Positions 1 to 11,118 of a DNA stretch of 64,000 nt are shown piece after piece. The notes beneath the pieces are model-generated. The model was not told the origin of the DNA, did not search any database, and saw only the letters and a list, made by a program, of their open reading frames with translations. Where the stretch lies: the NCBI GenBank assembly GCA_038503035.1, contig JAVSML010024257.1, positions 434,001 to 498,000 of the forward strand. Reading direction: 5' to 3'. This DNA comes from Crocodylus rhombifer (lineage: Eukaryota; Chordata; Crocodylia; Crocodylidae). Numbering within the stretch: position 1 is the first letter of the stretch; each line of letters starts with the position of its first letter. Made by a program: the position numbers and the translations under genes.

Positions 1-224
1 GATACTTAGGTTACAACTTGGGGTCTCTGTTAAAACAAGTACATATGGGGCAGATCCACATGAGGCATTTACTGCGCAGTTGACTAATATATCTATGCAG
101 TAAATGTGTCACATTTACACATGCGCCCCTATTAGGCTGGAGTAAACTAATTTGCTCTGCAGCAGGACAGTACTTGTAAATACAAGTACAAGTAAAAAAC
201 TCCACTGCCACAGCGGGATTAAGG
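1..224. repeat. Left half of a MITE interrupted by CR1-A
   Basis: No gene. From about position 48 the sequence opens with GGGCAGATCCACATGAGG, which resembles the inverted end found on the far side of the CR1 copy near 2967. A short imperfect palindrome (ATTTACTGC / GCAGTAAAT) lies at about 67-110. The same terminal vocabulary (gggca-tctacatg, tttactgc) recurs in other MITEs here. I infer one small DNA element split by the later LINE insertion. Positions 1-47 hold nothing recognised. Confidence 0.45.
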
Positions 225-2587
225 TGTCTCTTCACTAATGTAAGAAGCATGGGAAACAAGCAGGAGGAGCTTGCTCTCCTGCTTGCAAGTAGTAAAATCG
301 ACCTGATTGGCCTAGTGGAGACATAATGGGATGAAGCTTTTGACTGGGCAGTAGACATAGAGGGCTATAGGTTGTTTAGAAGAGATAGGAAGGAGAAAAA
401 AGGTGAGGGGGGTTGCGCTTTATGTTAGGGAACAGTATACCAGTTCTACTTTCCAAATGGGACCAGAGGAAGGCTTAACTGAGACCCTGCGGGTCAAACT
501 TCAAGGAGGGTGGGGGGAGAGGGATCTGGTGGTAGGGGTTTACTACAGGCCACCGCATCAGGAGGAAGAGCTGGATCTGGAATTCTTCAGGCAGCTGGGG
601 GGAGGCCGTGCATGCAAAGGATGTTGTGGTCAGGGGGGATATGAATTACTCTGACATCAACTGGGAGGAGCAGTTGGCCAGGTCTAGCCACTCACGAAGG
701 TTCCTGACGTGCGTACAGGACCTACACCTCGTGCAGGAGGTACTCATCCCCACTAGGGGAAATGCCATACTGGATCTAGTGTCAGCCTCTGGGGACGACC
801 TGGTGGGGGAGGTGCTAGTAGAAGGGAGGCTAGGGGACAGTGATCATGAAATGATCCAGTTTGCTATTCAGAGAAAGGTGGGGAGGATAACTAGCACAGC
901 GCTAATGCTTGACTTTAGGGAAGCCAACTTTGATGTGCTCAGGGCAGTAGTCAGGGAGGCACTCGGAGCCCAGGGAGCTAGTATGGGGGTTCAGGAAAGG
1001 TGGTCCTTCTTCAAGGAGGCTATCTATGGGGCACAGCAGGATGCAATTCCTCTGCGCAGGAAGTCAGGGAAAGGGTCCAAGAAACCTTCATGGCTGAGCG
1101 CAGATATCCAGGCTGGCCTGAGGGCAAAGAAAAAAGCGTACTGGCGGTGGAAGCAGGGGGCAGGGACAAAGGAGGAGTATACCTCCCTGACCCAAGCTTG
1201 TAGGGATTTGGTGAGGAAGGCTAAAGCAGCACTGGAGCTTAGATTAGCTTCTGGGATTAAGGATAACAAAAAGTCCTTCTTCAAGTATATAGGTAGCAAG
1301 AAGAAGTCTCGGGGTAACACTGGACCCCTACGAGGCAGGGCAGGGCAGTTGGTGACAGATGTGTGAGAAAAGGCAGAACTCTTCAACAAGTTCTTTGTCT
1401 CCATGCTCCTGTCTGCTGACAATGGGGTGCTCTTGGGTGACAGTGTAGAGAGGCCCGGGAAGGATGCAAGTCCCCTGACAGTTAGTTCAGACCTAGTTAA
1501 GGATTATCTGGAGGGCTTAGATGTGTCCAAGTCAGTGGGTGCTGAAGGAATTGGCTGGTGTCATTGCAGAGCCTTTGGCACGGCTGTTGGAGGACTCCTG
1601 GTGCTCAGGCCATGTCCCTGAGGACTGGAAAAGGGCCAATGTGGTCCCCATTTTCAAGAAGGGGAGGAAGGAAGAGCCTGGCAACTACAGGCCAGTCAGC
1701 CTCATTTCTATCCTGGGGAAGGTCTTTGAAAAAATTATCAAGGCAAGGGTCACATTTGTGAGAGCCCTGCAGGGGAAGTGATGTTGAGGGGTAACCAACA
1801 TGTGTTCATGCAAGGCCGATCCTGCTTGACTAACCTGGTCTCTTTCTATGACCAGGTAACAAAGAGCTTAGATGGGGAGGAGGAAGTCAATGTCATCTTC
1901 TTGGACTTCCAGAAGGCCTTCGACACAGTGTCCCACCCAATTCTGGTGGGCAAGCTGAGGGACTGTGGCATTGACAAATGTACAGTCACATGGGTGGCAA
2001 ACTGGCTCCAGGGGCGCACCCAGAGGGTGGTGGTGGACGGGTCGAAGTTGACCTGGGTGGGTGTGGGCAGCGGAGTCCCCCAGGACTCGGTCCTTGGGCT
2101 GGTGCTGTTTAACATCTTCATTAGCGACCTGGACGAGGGTGTGCAGAGCACCCTGTTCAAGTTTGCTGATGACACCAAGCTGTGGGATAAAGTGAATACA
2201 CTGGCAGGCAGGGACCGCATCCAGGCAGACCTGGACAGGTTAGAGAAGTGGGCGGATCTGAACAGGATGCGGTTCAACAAGGACAAGTGCAGGGTGCTGC
2301 ACCTGGGGAGAGGGAATCAGCACTATGGTTCAGTTCTGGGCGCTGCACTTCAAGAAGGACGTGAAAAACCTGGAGAGGGTCCAGAGGAGGCCACTCGTAT
2401 GGTCGGGGGCCTCCGTAGCCAGCCCTATGAGGAGAGGCTGAGGAACCTGAATCTCTTCAGTCTCTGCAAGAGGAGACTGAGGGGAGATCTTGTGGCTGCC
2501 TACAACTTTATAAGGGGCCAGCAGTCTGTTCACCAGGGCCCCCCTTGGAGTCACCAGGAACAATGGCCACAAGCTGAGGGAGGATAG
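225..2587 (+). pseudogene. CR1 ORF2 remnant (endonuclease + reverse transcriptase), copy A
   Basis: Endonuclease: TNVRSMGNKQEEL, then VET followed by a stop at about 321 where the family has ETWWD; VGVYYRPP at about 530; GDMNYSDINWEEQ at about 638; catalytic GDSDHEM at about 833. The frame shifts near 405 and 610. A stop at 1364 and shifts near 1530 and 1780 break the linker. Reverse transcriptase: VVPIFKKGRKEEPGNYRPVS at about 1640, QGRSCLTNLVSFYDQVT at about 1812, FLDFQKAFDTVSH at about 1900, VPQDSVLG at about 2077 and FADDTKLW at about 2160. The catalytic FADD is intact. After LHLGRGNQHY the reading jumps to VQFWA-LHFKKD, removing about 80 residues seen in other copies. Confidence 0.9.
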
Positions 2588-2827
2588 GTTTAGGTTACAT
2601 ATTAGGAAGAACTACTTCACTGTAAGGGTGGCCAGAGCCTGGAATGGGCTTCTCAGAGAGATGGTGCTCTCACCTTCCCTGGAGATCTTCAAGAGATGAC
2701 TGGATAGGCACCTGGTTGGGGTCTTATGACCCCTGCCACCCCCAGTGCTCCTTTCTGCCCATGGCAGGGGGTCGGACTAGATGATCTGTCTAGGTCCCTT
2801 CTGACTCATTGATTCTATGATTGTATG
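225..2827 (+). mobile_element. CR1-type LINE, copy A, 5'-truncated and decayed
   Basis: A CR1 retrotransposon copy carrying endonuclease, reverse transcriptase and a full 3' end. It starts inside the APE-type endonuclease (TNVRSMGNKQEEL at about 235) and ends in the CR1 3' block (GTCGGACTAGATGATCTG near 2770), then ATTCTATGATTGTATGG. This 3' organisation is characteristic of sauropsid CR1. The copy is broken by a stop, several frameshifts and an internal deletion near 2322-2335, so it cannot be active. It lies between the two halves of a MITE. Confidence 0.93.
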
Positions 2828-2967
2828 GCAGCCACGGTTGCTCCACCCCAGATCAATGAGCTGCGTCCCAAGCACATGTGAAGATGTGCATCCGGGAGCA
2901 ATAAATTCTGGAGCAATAAGCTCCACAGTTCATTCATGCACATTAATAGGCACATGTAGATGCACCC
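2828..2967. repeat. Right half of the MITE split by CR1-A
   Basis: The plus strand ends CACATGTAGATGCACCC at about 2951-2967. Its reverse complement (GGGTGCATCTACATGTG) resembles the left end at position 48 (GGGCAGATCCACATGAG). The interior carries two 'gagcaataa' motifs. I infer this is the other terminus of the element beginning near 48. No clean target duplication was found. Confidence 0.4.
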
Positions 2968-3925
2968 ATTGGGTTTGAATCCTTATCTAGGACCTCATTC
3001 ACACGTGTTCTAGGAACTTAGCAGCTGAAATCTGTTTTCTTTCAGCAAGCAAATGGAAGACACAAGGCAACTGGTAGCATGGCTAGTCCTTAATTAATTT
3101 GGGAACTAAGCACACATTAAGTAATAAAACAAAATTAAACAAAAACTAAAAACATATATGAGAGAGAAGGTAGACTTTACAGTCTTTGTTATTGCTTACT
3201 GACTGGTCTGTTGGGGCAGCATTCAAACCGCTTGCTCTAAGAAACAGTTCTACCCAAGTCAAAGGTTTAGTTTACACTGAAAAGCTTTGCTTTGTAGCTT
3301 AGGAGTGTCAAGATCCTGGCCTCACCTGACATAGTTATTCTGGCAAAAGTGGTAATATAAATATAGTCAGACATAGAGGCATAACTAATAAGTTTTCCAT
3401 CCTGCCCCAAACCGTGCTGTAGAGTGTAAGATGCAGAGGCTGAGCACTGGAAAGTGAGGGAGGGAGCTGGCCAGGGCGGTCAGTCTTATCCTGCTCTAAG
3501 GACTCAAAGACCCTGCTGCCTTGTCACTGTCTGTCCATCCCCACTTGCTGTGGCAGCATGATGTCCCCTCAACAGAAACCCTGGGGGCATGGGGTGGGGC
3601 AGAGACCATTCCAGCACCTCCTCTGGGACTCTGCTCACTCATGCTGCCTGAGTAGACAGGCTCAGCAATAAATAGCTCTTCTGCTGCAGCAGAGATGCTT
3701 CTCCACTAAGAGGATCTGCTGTTATATGTAAATAAGTAAATTCTTTCTAGCTAGATACGGGCTTGGCATGGGAGTCCATGTGATCTGTCTGACAGTTTTG
3801 CTCCTAATTCCAGGAAAATAGTGGGTATGTCTAGTCTGAAATCTGGAGGCATGATATTCAGTTCACCCAAGCCAGATTTATACTAGCTAGGTTTGGTACT
3901 AATAATATTGTAGCCATGAATGACT
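2968..3925. other. Gene-free stretch, nothing recognised
   Basis: Mixed AT-rich and moderately GC-rich DNA with no convincing ORF, no repeat end and no RNA gene that I could see. Confidence 0.5.
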
Positions 3926-4110
3926 GGTGCCTCCTGAATCTGGGGAGGCACCCACAGAAACCGCCAATGGCAGTGGCCCAATTGGGGGGGCAGGGAGGGG
4001 GGACCAGCCCTGCAGACAACATTGGTGTCAGTCATCACGGGGGACACTGGCCACATCAAGGGGGGCACATGCACCCCTGTGCACCTCCTACCAGTCGCTT
4101 ATGCTTGTAG
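3926..4110. repeat. GC-rich interspersed repeat fragment
   Basis: It contains a short palindrome (TGCCTCC…GGAGGCA, about 3927-3949) and a block GCACATGCACCCCTGTGCACC near 4067. Comparable 'gcac-ygtgcac' blocks occur in the GC-rich elements at 39.25-39.61 kb and 63.36-63.93 kb, suggesting the same broad family. Open frames through it are low-complexity shadows. Confidence 0.35.
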
Positions 4111-4257
4111 CCTTAACTGTATGAAGCCCATCATGAACCCATCCAAAAGCCCATCCAGGTATTTTTACCCAGGGTCTCAAGCAGATTTTGCATCCTTTGC
4201 TTTGCCACCAAAGACTATACTGTTATCATTATCTGAGCTACACAATTTAAGGCTTCA

Positions 4258-4577
4258 TAGAATTATAGAATCACAGAAGTAGGGTTGGCAGGGACCTTGT
4301 AGATCTTCAAGTCTGACCCCCTGCCTGGACAGGAGAAAAAATGGGCTCAAATGAGTCCAGCCAGGTAGGCATCAAGCTCTTCTTAAAGACCCCCAGGGCA
4401 GGAGCCAGCACCACTTCCCTTGGAAGCTGGTTCCAGATCCTAGCTGCCCTGACTATGAAGTAGTTCTTATGGATGTCTAATCTAAACCTACTCTCCAACA
4501 ATTTATGGCCGTCATTCCTTGTTATGCCAGGGGGCACTAGGAGAAACAAAGTCTCTCCTTGAGTATATCTACTCATG
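4258..4577 (-). mobile_element. CR1 3' end, copy B (about 320 bp)
   Basis: The reverse complement reads as the last part of CR1 ORF2 and the 3' UTR: GHKLLESRFRLDIHKNYF, then RIWNQLPREVVLAPALGVFK, then the short UTR ending at TCATAGAATTATAGAATCAC on the plus strand (4255-4274). It is 5'-truncated, as most CR1 insertions are. Confidence 0.88.
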
Positions 4578-5129
4578 CTGCAGTCACAGCTCCAGATTGC
4601 AGCATGGACATACTTTCCTATAAGCAGTATATTCCTGGGATAGAGATAAGTTTTTCAAGGCCCTAATCTGTTTTGCAAATCTAGCCATAGGTCATCAGAA
4701 TGGAGAAGCCTGTCAGAGATGGTACAAACTTAAGAGCCTTTTTCCCTCTGTGAAACCCAGTTTCTGTTTCCTGACCTAACCAAGGTTTATGACCTAGTTT
4801 CTCCCTTGTAGCTTTCTAATGAAAGATGCAGCCAACTTTCCTAGTGTAGTCTGTGGTTTAAGTCCTATTGGAAGCCAAAGAACCAGAAGGTGCCCATCTT
4901 TGTTATAGGCAGCCTCATTTTCATGCACAAAAGACAAAACACTGTTTTTAAGTTTTCAGTATTTCAGCTCAGTGAAACTCAAGATTTTGGGAGGCTGAAA
5001 TAGTGACCAATCCCTGTTCAATCCTAGAGAAAGTGAATTGTGCTAGAAGGCAGGAGACCATGAGTTAAAGTCTGAGCGTTCACATTTGCCTCTGTTTATG
5101 TGTGCTTCACAGCCTTTACTTTTGTGCAA

Positions 5130-5250
5130 ACACCTAATGTTATCTATTACAAGCTACACAATTTTATAAATAAGTTAAGAGAACATGTACAAGGTCATTT
5201 CCCAGAAAGCTGGAAATACAACCCAGGAAACAGGGAAGAGCTTAGTATAG
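5130..5250 (-). mobile_element. MIR/CORE-SINE-like relic
   Basis: The plus strand reads AAGTTAAGAGAAC…CAAGGTCATTTC…GAAATACAACCCAGGAAA. That order matches the reverse complement of a MIR core (loss-of-complexity block, then 'aaggtcacac', then 'gaaccca'). It is highly diverged and both ends are fuzzy. Confidence 0.4.
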
Positions 5251-5474
5251 GCTACTTAGACAACCCTTCTTTTGACAAAGAACCCATCAGATCTGCTGTG
5301 CTTTATTCTTATGGCTGCTCACGATAGAATTCCTATCTGTCTAGGGGCTTTGTTACACATACATTTTAGACAGCTCCTAAAACTCCTTGCCAATGGATTG
5401 TCCACGCATTAACACCTCAAGCTAGTTTTAAGCACACTTCAGGTGGCTTAAAGTTATGTCAATCCAGGGCAGAT

Positions 5475-5862
5475 TTACCTCTGATCCATATGTTACCCAG
5501 TTTATGTTCCATTAATGTGTGGCCACTCCCCACAGATGAGCCACCTGAGAAGTTGCAGTCCTCCAACATCCCAGGATGCAGTATCCCTGAGGTCCCCCCA
5601 CCCTCCTATGTGGACACATTTTTCACCCCCTGAACTCTGCTGCCTAGGGGTCCGCTCTGGCACCAACCCAACTCCTCCTCCCACCCTTAGGGGTGTGGCC
5701 TTCTCACCCCAAGAAGCAACCCCATGAAAACAGCTTGCAGAGCACATGCCAGCTAGCCAGGTCACAGGGCACCTATGGGAGAAGGTAGTGCAAACAAGGT
5801 ACCATAAATCTTTAATTTACTTCCTCTTTATTTCTTTTTAAATTCTTCTTTTTTTTTTTTTT
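5475..5862. repeat. Interspersed repeat shared with the window's right end
   Basis: The segment GAGCACATGCCAGCTAG (about 5738) and the block TTTACTTCCTCTTTATTTC (about 5816) both recur at 63.31 kb and 63.96 kb. In that copy they are separated by a GC-rich insert. The segment ends in a T-rich run at about 5846-5861. No coding capacity recognised. The repeat probably continues into the following T/C-rich DNA up to about 6128. Confidence 0.6.
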
Positions 5863-6128
5863 ACTTTTTATTTTATGCTTCAGTAACTGCCTTCCTTCAT
5901 TTCACCACCCTTCCCCCTCTCCATTTCCTTTCCAACTCTCATTTCATTACCCACCCCCTTCCCATTAACCCTCTGCCTCCCAACTTAATGTTCTCCTCCT
6001 ACCCAGCCCTCCCTCAGCCCTCACCCCTACACAGAGCAGGGGTAGAAGCCTGTTCTGACTCACCAGCCCTGCATGACAGTTCACAGCTGTAGCTCCTAGT
6101 CAGGCCCCTGCTCTCCAGACCTCAGGAT

Positions 6129-6853
6129 TAGGGACAGAAGTTACACATAAACTGGTTTAAGTGATCAGAAACTGGTAACTGTAACAGAATATAAAGTCAG
6201 TGCACATAGACCTGGTTGAATGTAGTATCATACTTAACTGATTTAGGTCAAACCAGTTTATGAAACTTCTGTCCAGACCCCTTCCTGGTTCAAGTTAAAC
6301 CAGAGTCCCCCAGCATCCCAGCATTCTGCACCCCTGGGCTTGGCTGAGCTGTCTGCTCCAGAGAGCAGGGCTGTCCCTGCCCCTCTGCTCCCTAGCTGGA
6401 GCAGTGAGGCCTAGCTGGGGTTTAGAGCCGGGGGGGCGGGGGGTGTTAAACTTCCCTTCCACTGAGTACAGAGCTGCCTTTCCCTGCTAAACTTACTGCT
6501 GGCTGCAGCTGTGGACTACAAATCCCGCAGGCACCTGGAAACAGGAAAAGGAAGTGATGAACAACCCTGCAGAGTCCCGCTACTGTGATTGTGTACTGCA
6601 AATCCCAGAGACTTTAGGGGCAATAGGAGGGGAAGTGACCACACAGCCCATGCTGGCTACATACCAGAGAGATATGTTCTAACACCTCCCAGCTTCTGGA
6701 TTGAGCCACTGCAGGCATGTGGCTTCATTTTCTGACTCAAAAGTGAATGTTGAATGTCTGCTCATTTTCTTATTGGTTCAATCTTTGCAGTTTAGACTAA
6801 CCTGCAAAGACTGAATCAATTCAGTCTTGGGTTTTTTCACTGTCTGTACTTAG
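6129..6853 (+). mobile_element. Nonautonomous DNA element, family N, copy 1 (about 0.72 kb)
   Basis: It begins near TTAGGGACAGAAGTTACACA and ends near CTGTCTGTACTTAG. The reverse complement of the end (CTAAGTACAGACAG) resembles the start, so the ends look like imperfect terminal inverted repeats. The family is defined by internal comparison: the left 300 bp is repeated inverted at 46.75-47.06 kb, and the right 180 bp is repeated at 42.10-42.27 kb (GTTTAGACTAACCTGCAAAG versus GCTTAGACTAACCTGCAAAG). No transposase is encoded. Confidence 0.65.
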
Positions 6854-7944
6854 CCCAAGTGGCAAGTCACAGCTGTGCAGGTGAGGGACAGTCAGAGGAG
6901 GTTTTTAGCTTTAAGGTGTGACTGCTCCAAACTCAAACCAGCACTAACACTAGTCAACATTCGAGCACCTCAAAGTACAACATGTAACAAGGGCCTAGTT
7001 CTCATTTTTCTAATTTGCATCAAACCTTCACACTGAAGGGTCATGTTTTAAAACAGATTTGATTGCAATATTGTGAAATAATGAAATACATGGTTTAAAT
7101 TTCTGCCAGTTGTCTGATGGTTCAATGGCTTACCTCACTGACACAGGCTGAGCACTTAGTGTTAAAGACTTTAGGGAAAAGCTAGCCATCTTTCTCAGCA
7201 CACCTTGTTGCTTCAGTGCTACTGGAAACATCATCTCCTTATACCAGCTTCATCCTTCCACCTACCAGTACTACTGAAGTTGTGGACCTCTTTATTGGGA
7301 AGCTTTAGTTCCATTTTAATTAACAGAAAATGGCAACTGTTTTGAGTAAATAATCCACAATTACTTAGTTGCAGCCACATTTTCATTTCAAATCTACATT
7401 TCAGAAAAAAATCCCTCTTTATTCAGATCATATATTCTAAAATTAGAGGGGGCAATATACAGTGCCTGGTATGAAATGAAACTCAGTCTTAACACAGAGG
7501 CAATATCAGCTCTATATAATTACTGGTTAAAATGCAGTCTGAATGAATAGCAATGGTCTGCAATGGAGAGAAATAGCTTTGCAGCTGAAGTACAGCCAGA
7601 CTAGCCAGTCTTTATACTAAATTTACCTTCATCAGGAAGACCCTCATGATTTTAAAGCTGCTTCTATCAAGGAAGAACATGTGCTCTTTCCCATCAATAA
7701 ATGTTGTATCTGGTCCTAGAATTTTCAAAGCTTCTGATTTTTTTTTTATTCTTCCCTACTTATTGAAAGTTTATACAGTCATGAGGTTTGCATGTTCTCT
7801 GTGGTTGTAACAACAGGCAGCATTATTAAGTTCTATTTTATGATGGCATAAATGGTGGGTAAAATAAGCAAACATGTTTGCAAGGTTCTCTGGAAAAGTG
7901 TCAAGCAGATAGGCAATGCATTTGTAGAGAAGTGGCTGGGAGAG
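6854..7944. other. Gene-free stretch, nothing recognised
   Basis: AT-rich DNA without a plausible exon, repeat terminus or RNA gene. A T-run lies near 7738-7748. Confidence 0.5.
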
Positions 7945-8005
7945 TCATAGTGATTCACAGATTTACAGATTCACAGAAGTTTAGGGCTGGAAGGGACATT
8001 GTGAT
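7945..8005 (-). mobile_element. CR1 3' tip, copy C
   Basis: The plus strand TGATTCACAGATTTACAGATTCACAG followed by TTTAGGGCTGGAAGGGACAT is the reverse complement of the last 60 bases of a CR1 plus its short tandem tail. Only the 3' tip is present. Confidence 0.75.
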
Positions 8006-10066
8006 GACAGCACTGTACTTTTTTATTGGTAACTTTTCATTTATTTCACATATGTTTTAACTCTGACTTGACATGATCAAGATGATTTCATTGTTTTGAC
8101 TATGTATCTGATGATGAGTTCTCATAATCATATATTCCTGCTGTGGCCTACTGATGAAGCAGCTTTCCTGCACAGAAGGGAAAACATCAGGTGAAGTTCT
8201 GTAGAGTCTGGGGCTAGACAACAGAAACATATTAGACAAAGAGGAATAGGATAAGAACAGAAAAAATGTGCAAGAAGTTCCACCAAGACTGTCCTAAGAG
8301 CTGGGCAACCACTTTTGTGAATGTGGTATCTATCCTGCAACCTGTCCAATTTACAACATTCAGCACAAGATAATACAAGCATAAGTTAAAAATATACAAG
8401 TGTTTGCCAAAAGTGTAAGTGTAAGGTAAGTAGTAGTTACAAACAACTTAAGAATAAGGCTTTACACTGTATTTCAGATTTAATGTCCTAAATTTGAAAT
8501 GATAATTCTTTGTCTTACATGTTGAGATTGATATGTAATTTACATTGTATGACTGTCTAAAGCTCCTGAGCTAGTTTACCCTGCTGTAATTATTGAAACA
8601 AACATAATACTCAGTCCAGTGAAATAGCTAAAGTACATCCCACAAATAAAATAAAATAAAAAATTCTTCAGTGGGGTTAGTATTATGTACTCCCTTGGGA
8701 AGAGAGGAAGAGGTGTGCAAAACACACCTTACTGTCATTTCTAGAGTAGACTTTGTTATTCTACAAGCCCTGAGCCTCGGGCTTGAAGACATTCCTGATG
8801 ATTTTCCCATTTTACTGTAAATTATATTTCAGGAGAACAGGTATGCATTGTCTTTTACAATCAATTAGTGTTAAGAGCTACAGTAAATCTTGGATTACTG
8901 GAGTTATTCCCCAGGGTAATGCATATCCTGACAATTGGTTAAGTAGCACAGTGGAATCCTTAATTAGCATACACTAGCTGTAACAAAAACGTGCCATGCC
9001 AGTGATCAGGAGGCTAACAGGGTTTATTATCCTGGCAGATCCCATATTCATATGAATTTCATGATTGTTTAAAAATGGTAGTTGTGCACATTAAAATATT
9101 TAGAATCAAATTCTGTCTTTTGATTAGTATCTGCCTCTTTTGTGACTGAAGATAATGGGAATTTACTAGGTTCATGGGGAAAATATCCCCTTTAGAAACA
9201 ATATTAACCCTTTTAGCAATCTTAAAAGGGCGAGAATGTAGTATAAAGTGAACAAAAGAACTTCAGAGAACAAAGGTTATTTTAGCAAGGACCAATTCAC
9301 ACCTGGTAAAGTACAATAAATAGCTTGTAGATCACCCCAATCATACCATTGAAATGGACTAGGTGTGTCACACCCATTGTTTAGTCCTTGAAAACATTCA
9401 GGTCAGGTATTCCTTGAAGAGTGCCCATTTAAACAAGAATGCTGGGTAGGCGAAGATTCTCATTTATGGTGTTGTGGTATCAGAGTGAAGCAGTAATGCA
9501 GCATTACTGGTGATGCTTATTGCATAATACCACACTTTACAAGAGCATGTCACTGGAGTGGGAGATTATGTACCATGGGGATGTGACATTTTTAAAAACT
9601 GTTCCCACCTCATTTTGGAATCGGATAATCAATATTTGCTCTAAAGCAATCTAGCTCACATCCCACTGGCACCAACCTGCCACCTCCCCTCTCTCTGCTT
9701 TCATGAACAATGCTCTAGGGTGTTTTTAGAGAAAAGTGTATGTGAAGAGAGTGATAGTTAAAGTCACACATCTGTCTCCCTTACAAATCTTTGCCAGTCT
9801 CAGGCCTCTACCTCTTATAGTTGTTCTGGCAGACTGCACAAGCCCTTCTGTTTTCTAGATCCCCTCTGAAAACAAGCCTATCCATTCAGCTGCAGTTATG
9901 TACAATTGTACAAACTCATTGTACTTGTGAGTTTTTACCTAGGTTAATTTTGCCTAACAGAAGGCTTAACAAAATTAAAATAGTGAGGAGCTACTTTATC
10001 TTACAGGTTCTTTTTGGTGGTTTTTCAGCCTTCATGGCTTTTCCATTGCACTTATTTTGAACACTT
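8006..10066. other. Gene-free, AT-rich stretch, nothing recognised
   Basis: About 2 kb of apparently unique DNA. Short frames occur but none has domain-like content or splice context. Candidate for conserved non-coding sequence only by comparison with another genome. Confidence 0.5.
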
Positions 10067-10074
10067 ACTGTATG

Positions 10075-11110
10075 TCGGGTTACTATCTTTCCAGTTCCAA
10101 AAAAGAGGACACTTGGGGGGGATGCCTCACTTCCCATCCACATCCCCCCATCCTTGCTGCTGCCCATTACTCCTGACCTGCAGACCCCCTGGCCCTGCCG
10201 GTGCCCCTCATTCCCGACCCAGAATCCCTCACACCCCTGGGCTATGCTGGTGCCTCTTAGTCCCAACCCACAGCCCCCCAACCCCTGCTGCAGACCCTCA
10301 CTCCCAACCCACAGCCCCTGGCCCTGCCAGTACCCCTCACACCTGACCCACAGCCCCTCGCTCCCCTCAGCCCTGCTGGAGGGGGTGCCAACTGCCCTTG
10401 TCTCAACCAGGCCAGAGCAAGGCGTTTAAGTGGCAGTGAAGTTAGTCCAGACCTAGCACAGGTAGAAGAGAGGAGAGGATCCCTGTAGCACCCCCTGCCC
10501 TGAGCTGGGGCTCCAACGCTGTGCCAGGCGGCCTGGCCATGCTCCCCCTGGGCAGCATTTCCCAGCCAGCCTGGCCCTGTGAGCATGGGCACCAGCTCCG
10601 GTACTGCTGGCCTGGCCATGGCATTTCCTGCTCCCCTCAAAGGGCTCCTCCATCCTCTTCTCCCACTGGAGAGGCAGGTGTTTCCCTCCTGCCTCCCATC
10701 CTCTGCTGCAGCCTTGGCACCCAGACACCTTCCCCCAGTGCCCCCAGCACTGGCAGATTCCACCCCCCCACACCCACATCTATCCTCTCCACACCCCTGA
10801 CACCCCCCATAAGCCCGCCTCCTGCTCCCCCCACCCCGACAGTCCCCCGGACCCTGCCCTCCACAGACTTGCCTGCATCTAGCTGCTAGGACTGCTCCCA
10901 CCATCCTGCCAAGCTGCATGCTGGCCACGTGCTTATGCGTACGCAGACAAACGTGTGCTTGCTGCCTCCAGTCACCCTCTCCCAGCTCCTGTCAGCAGAG
11001 CAGAGAAAAATCCTGGACATTGGTTCAGATTTCAAAAAACTGCCCAGATAGAGATTGGAGGGTCCAAAAAGAGAACATGTCTGAGAAAACTTGAACCTAT
11101 GGTAACCCTA
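10075..11110. mobile_element. hAT-like nonautonomous DNA transposon, about 1.04 kb, with C-rich tandem core
   Basis: The left end TCGGGTTACTATC and right end CTATGGTAACCCTA are inverted (right reverse complement TAGGGTTACCATAG). Both inner flanks carry AAAAAGAG/A-type motifs (AAAAAAGAGGACAC left, AAAAAGAGAACATG right). The flanks are ACTGTATG (10067-10074) and ACTATATG (11111-11118), an 8-bp target duplication with one mismatch, as expected for hAT. The interior (about 10130-10900) is built from irregular C-rich units such as CCAACCCACAGCCCC, giving long but meaningless frames on both strands. No transposase. Confidence 0.75.
10180..10400. repeat. Imperfect C-rich tandem repeat inside the hAT-like element
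   Basis: Units of roughly 35-70 bp built around 'cacagcccc(tg)gccctgcc' and 'ctcactcccaaccc' recur at about 10180, 10215, 10262, 10300 and 10345 with length variation. They explain the long proline/cysteine-rich frames here. Confidence 0.6.
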
Positions 11111-11118
11111 ACTATATG

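Noticed and set aside
10257..10928. Long minus-strand frame (223 codons) and several plus-strand frames in the GC-rich core
   Set aside because: The composition follows from C-rich tandem units; no domain, and both strands are open, as expected of low-stop GC-rich repeats.
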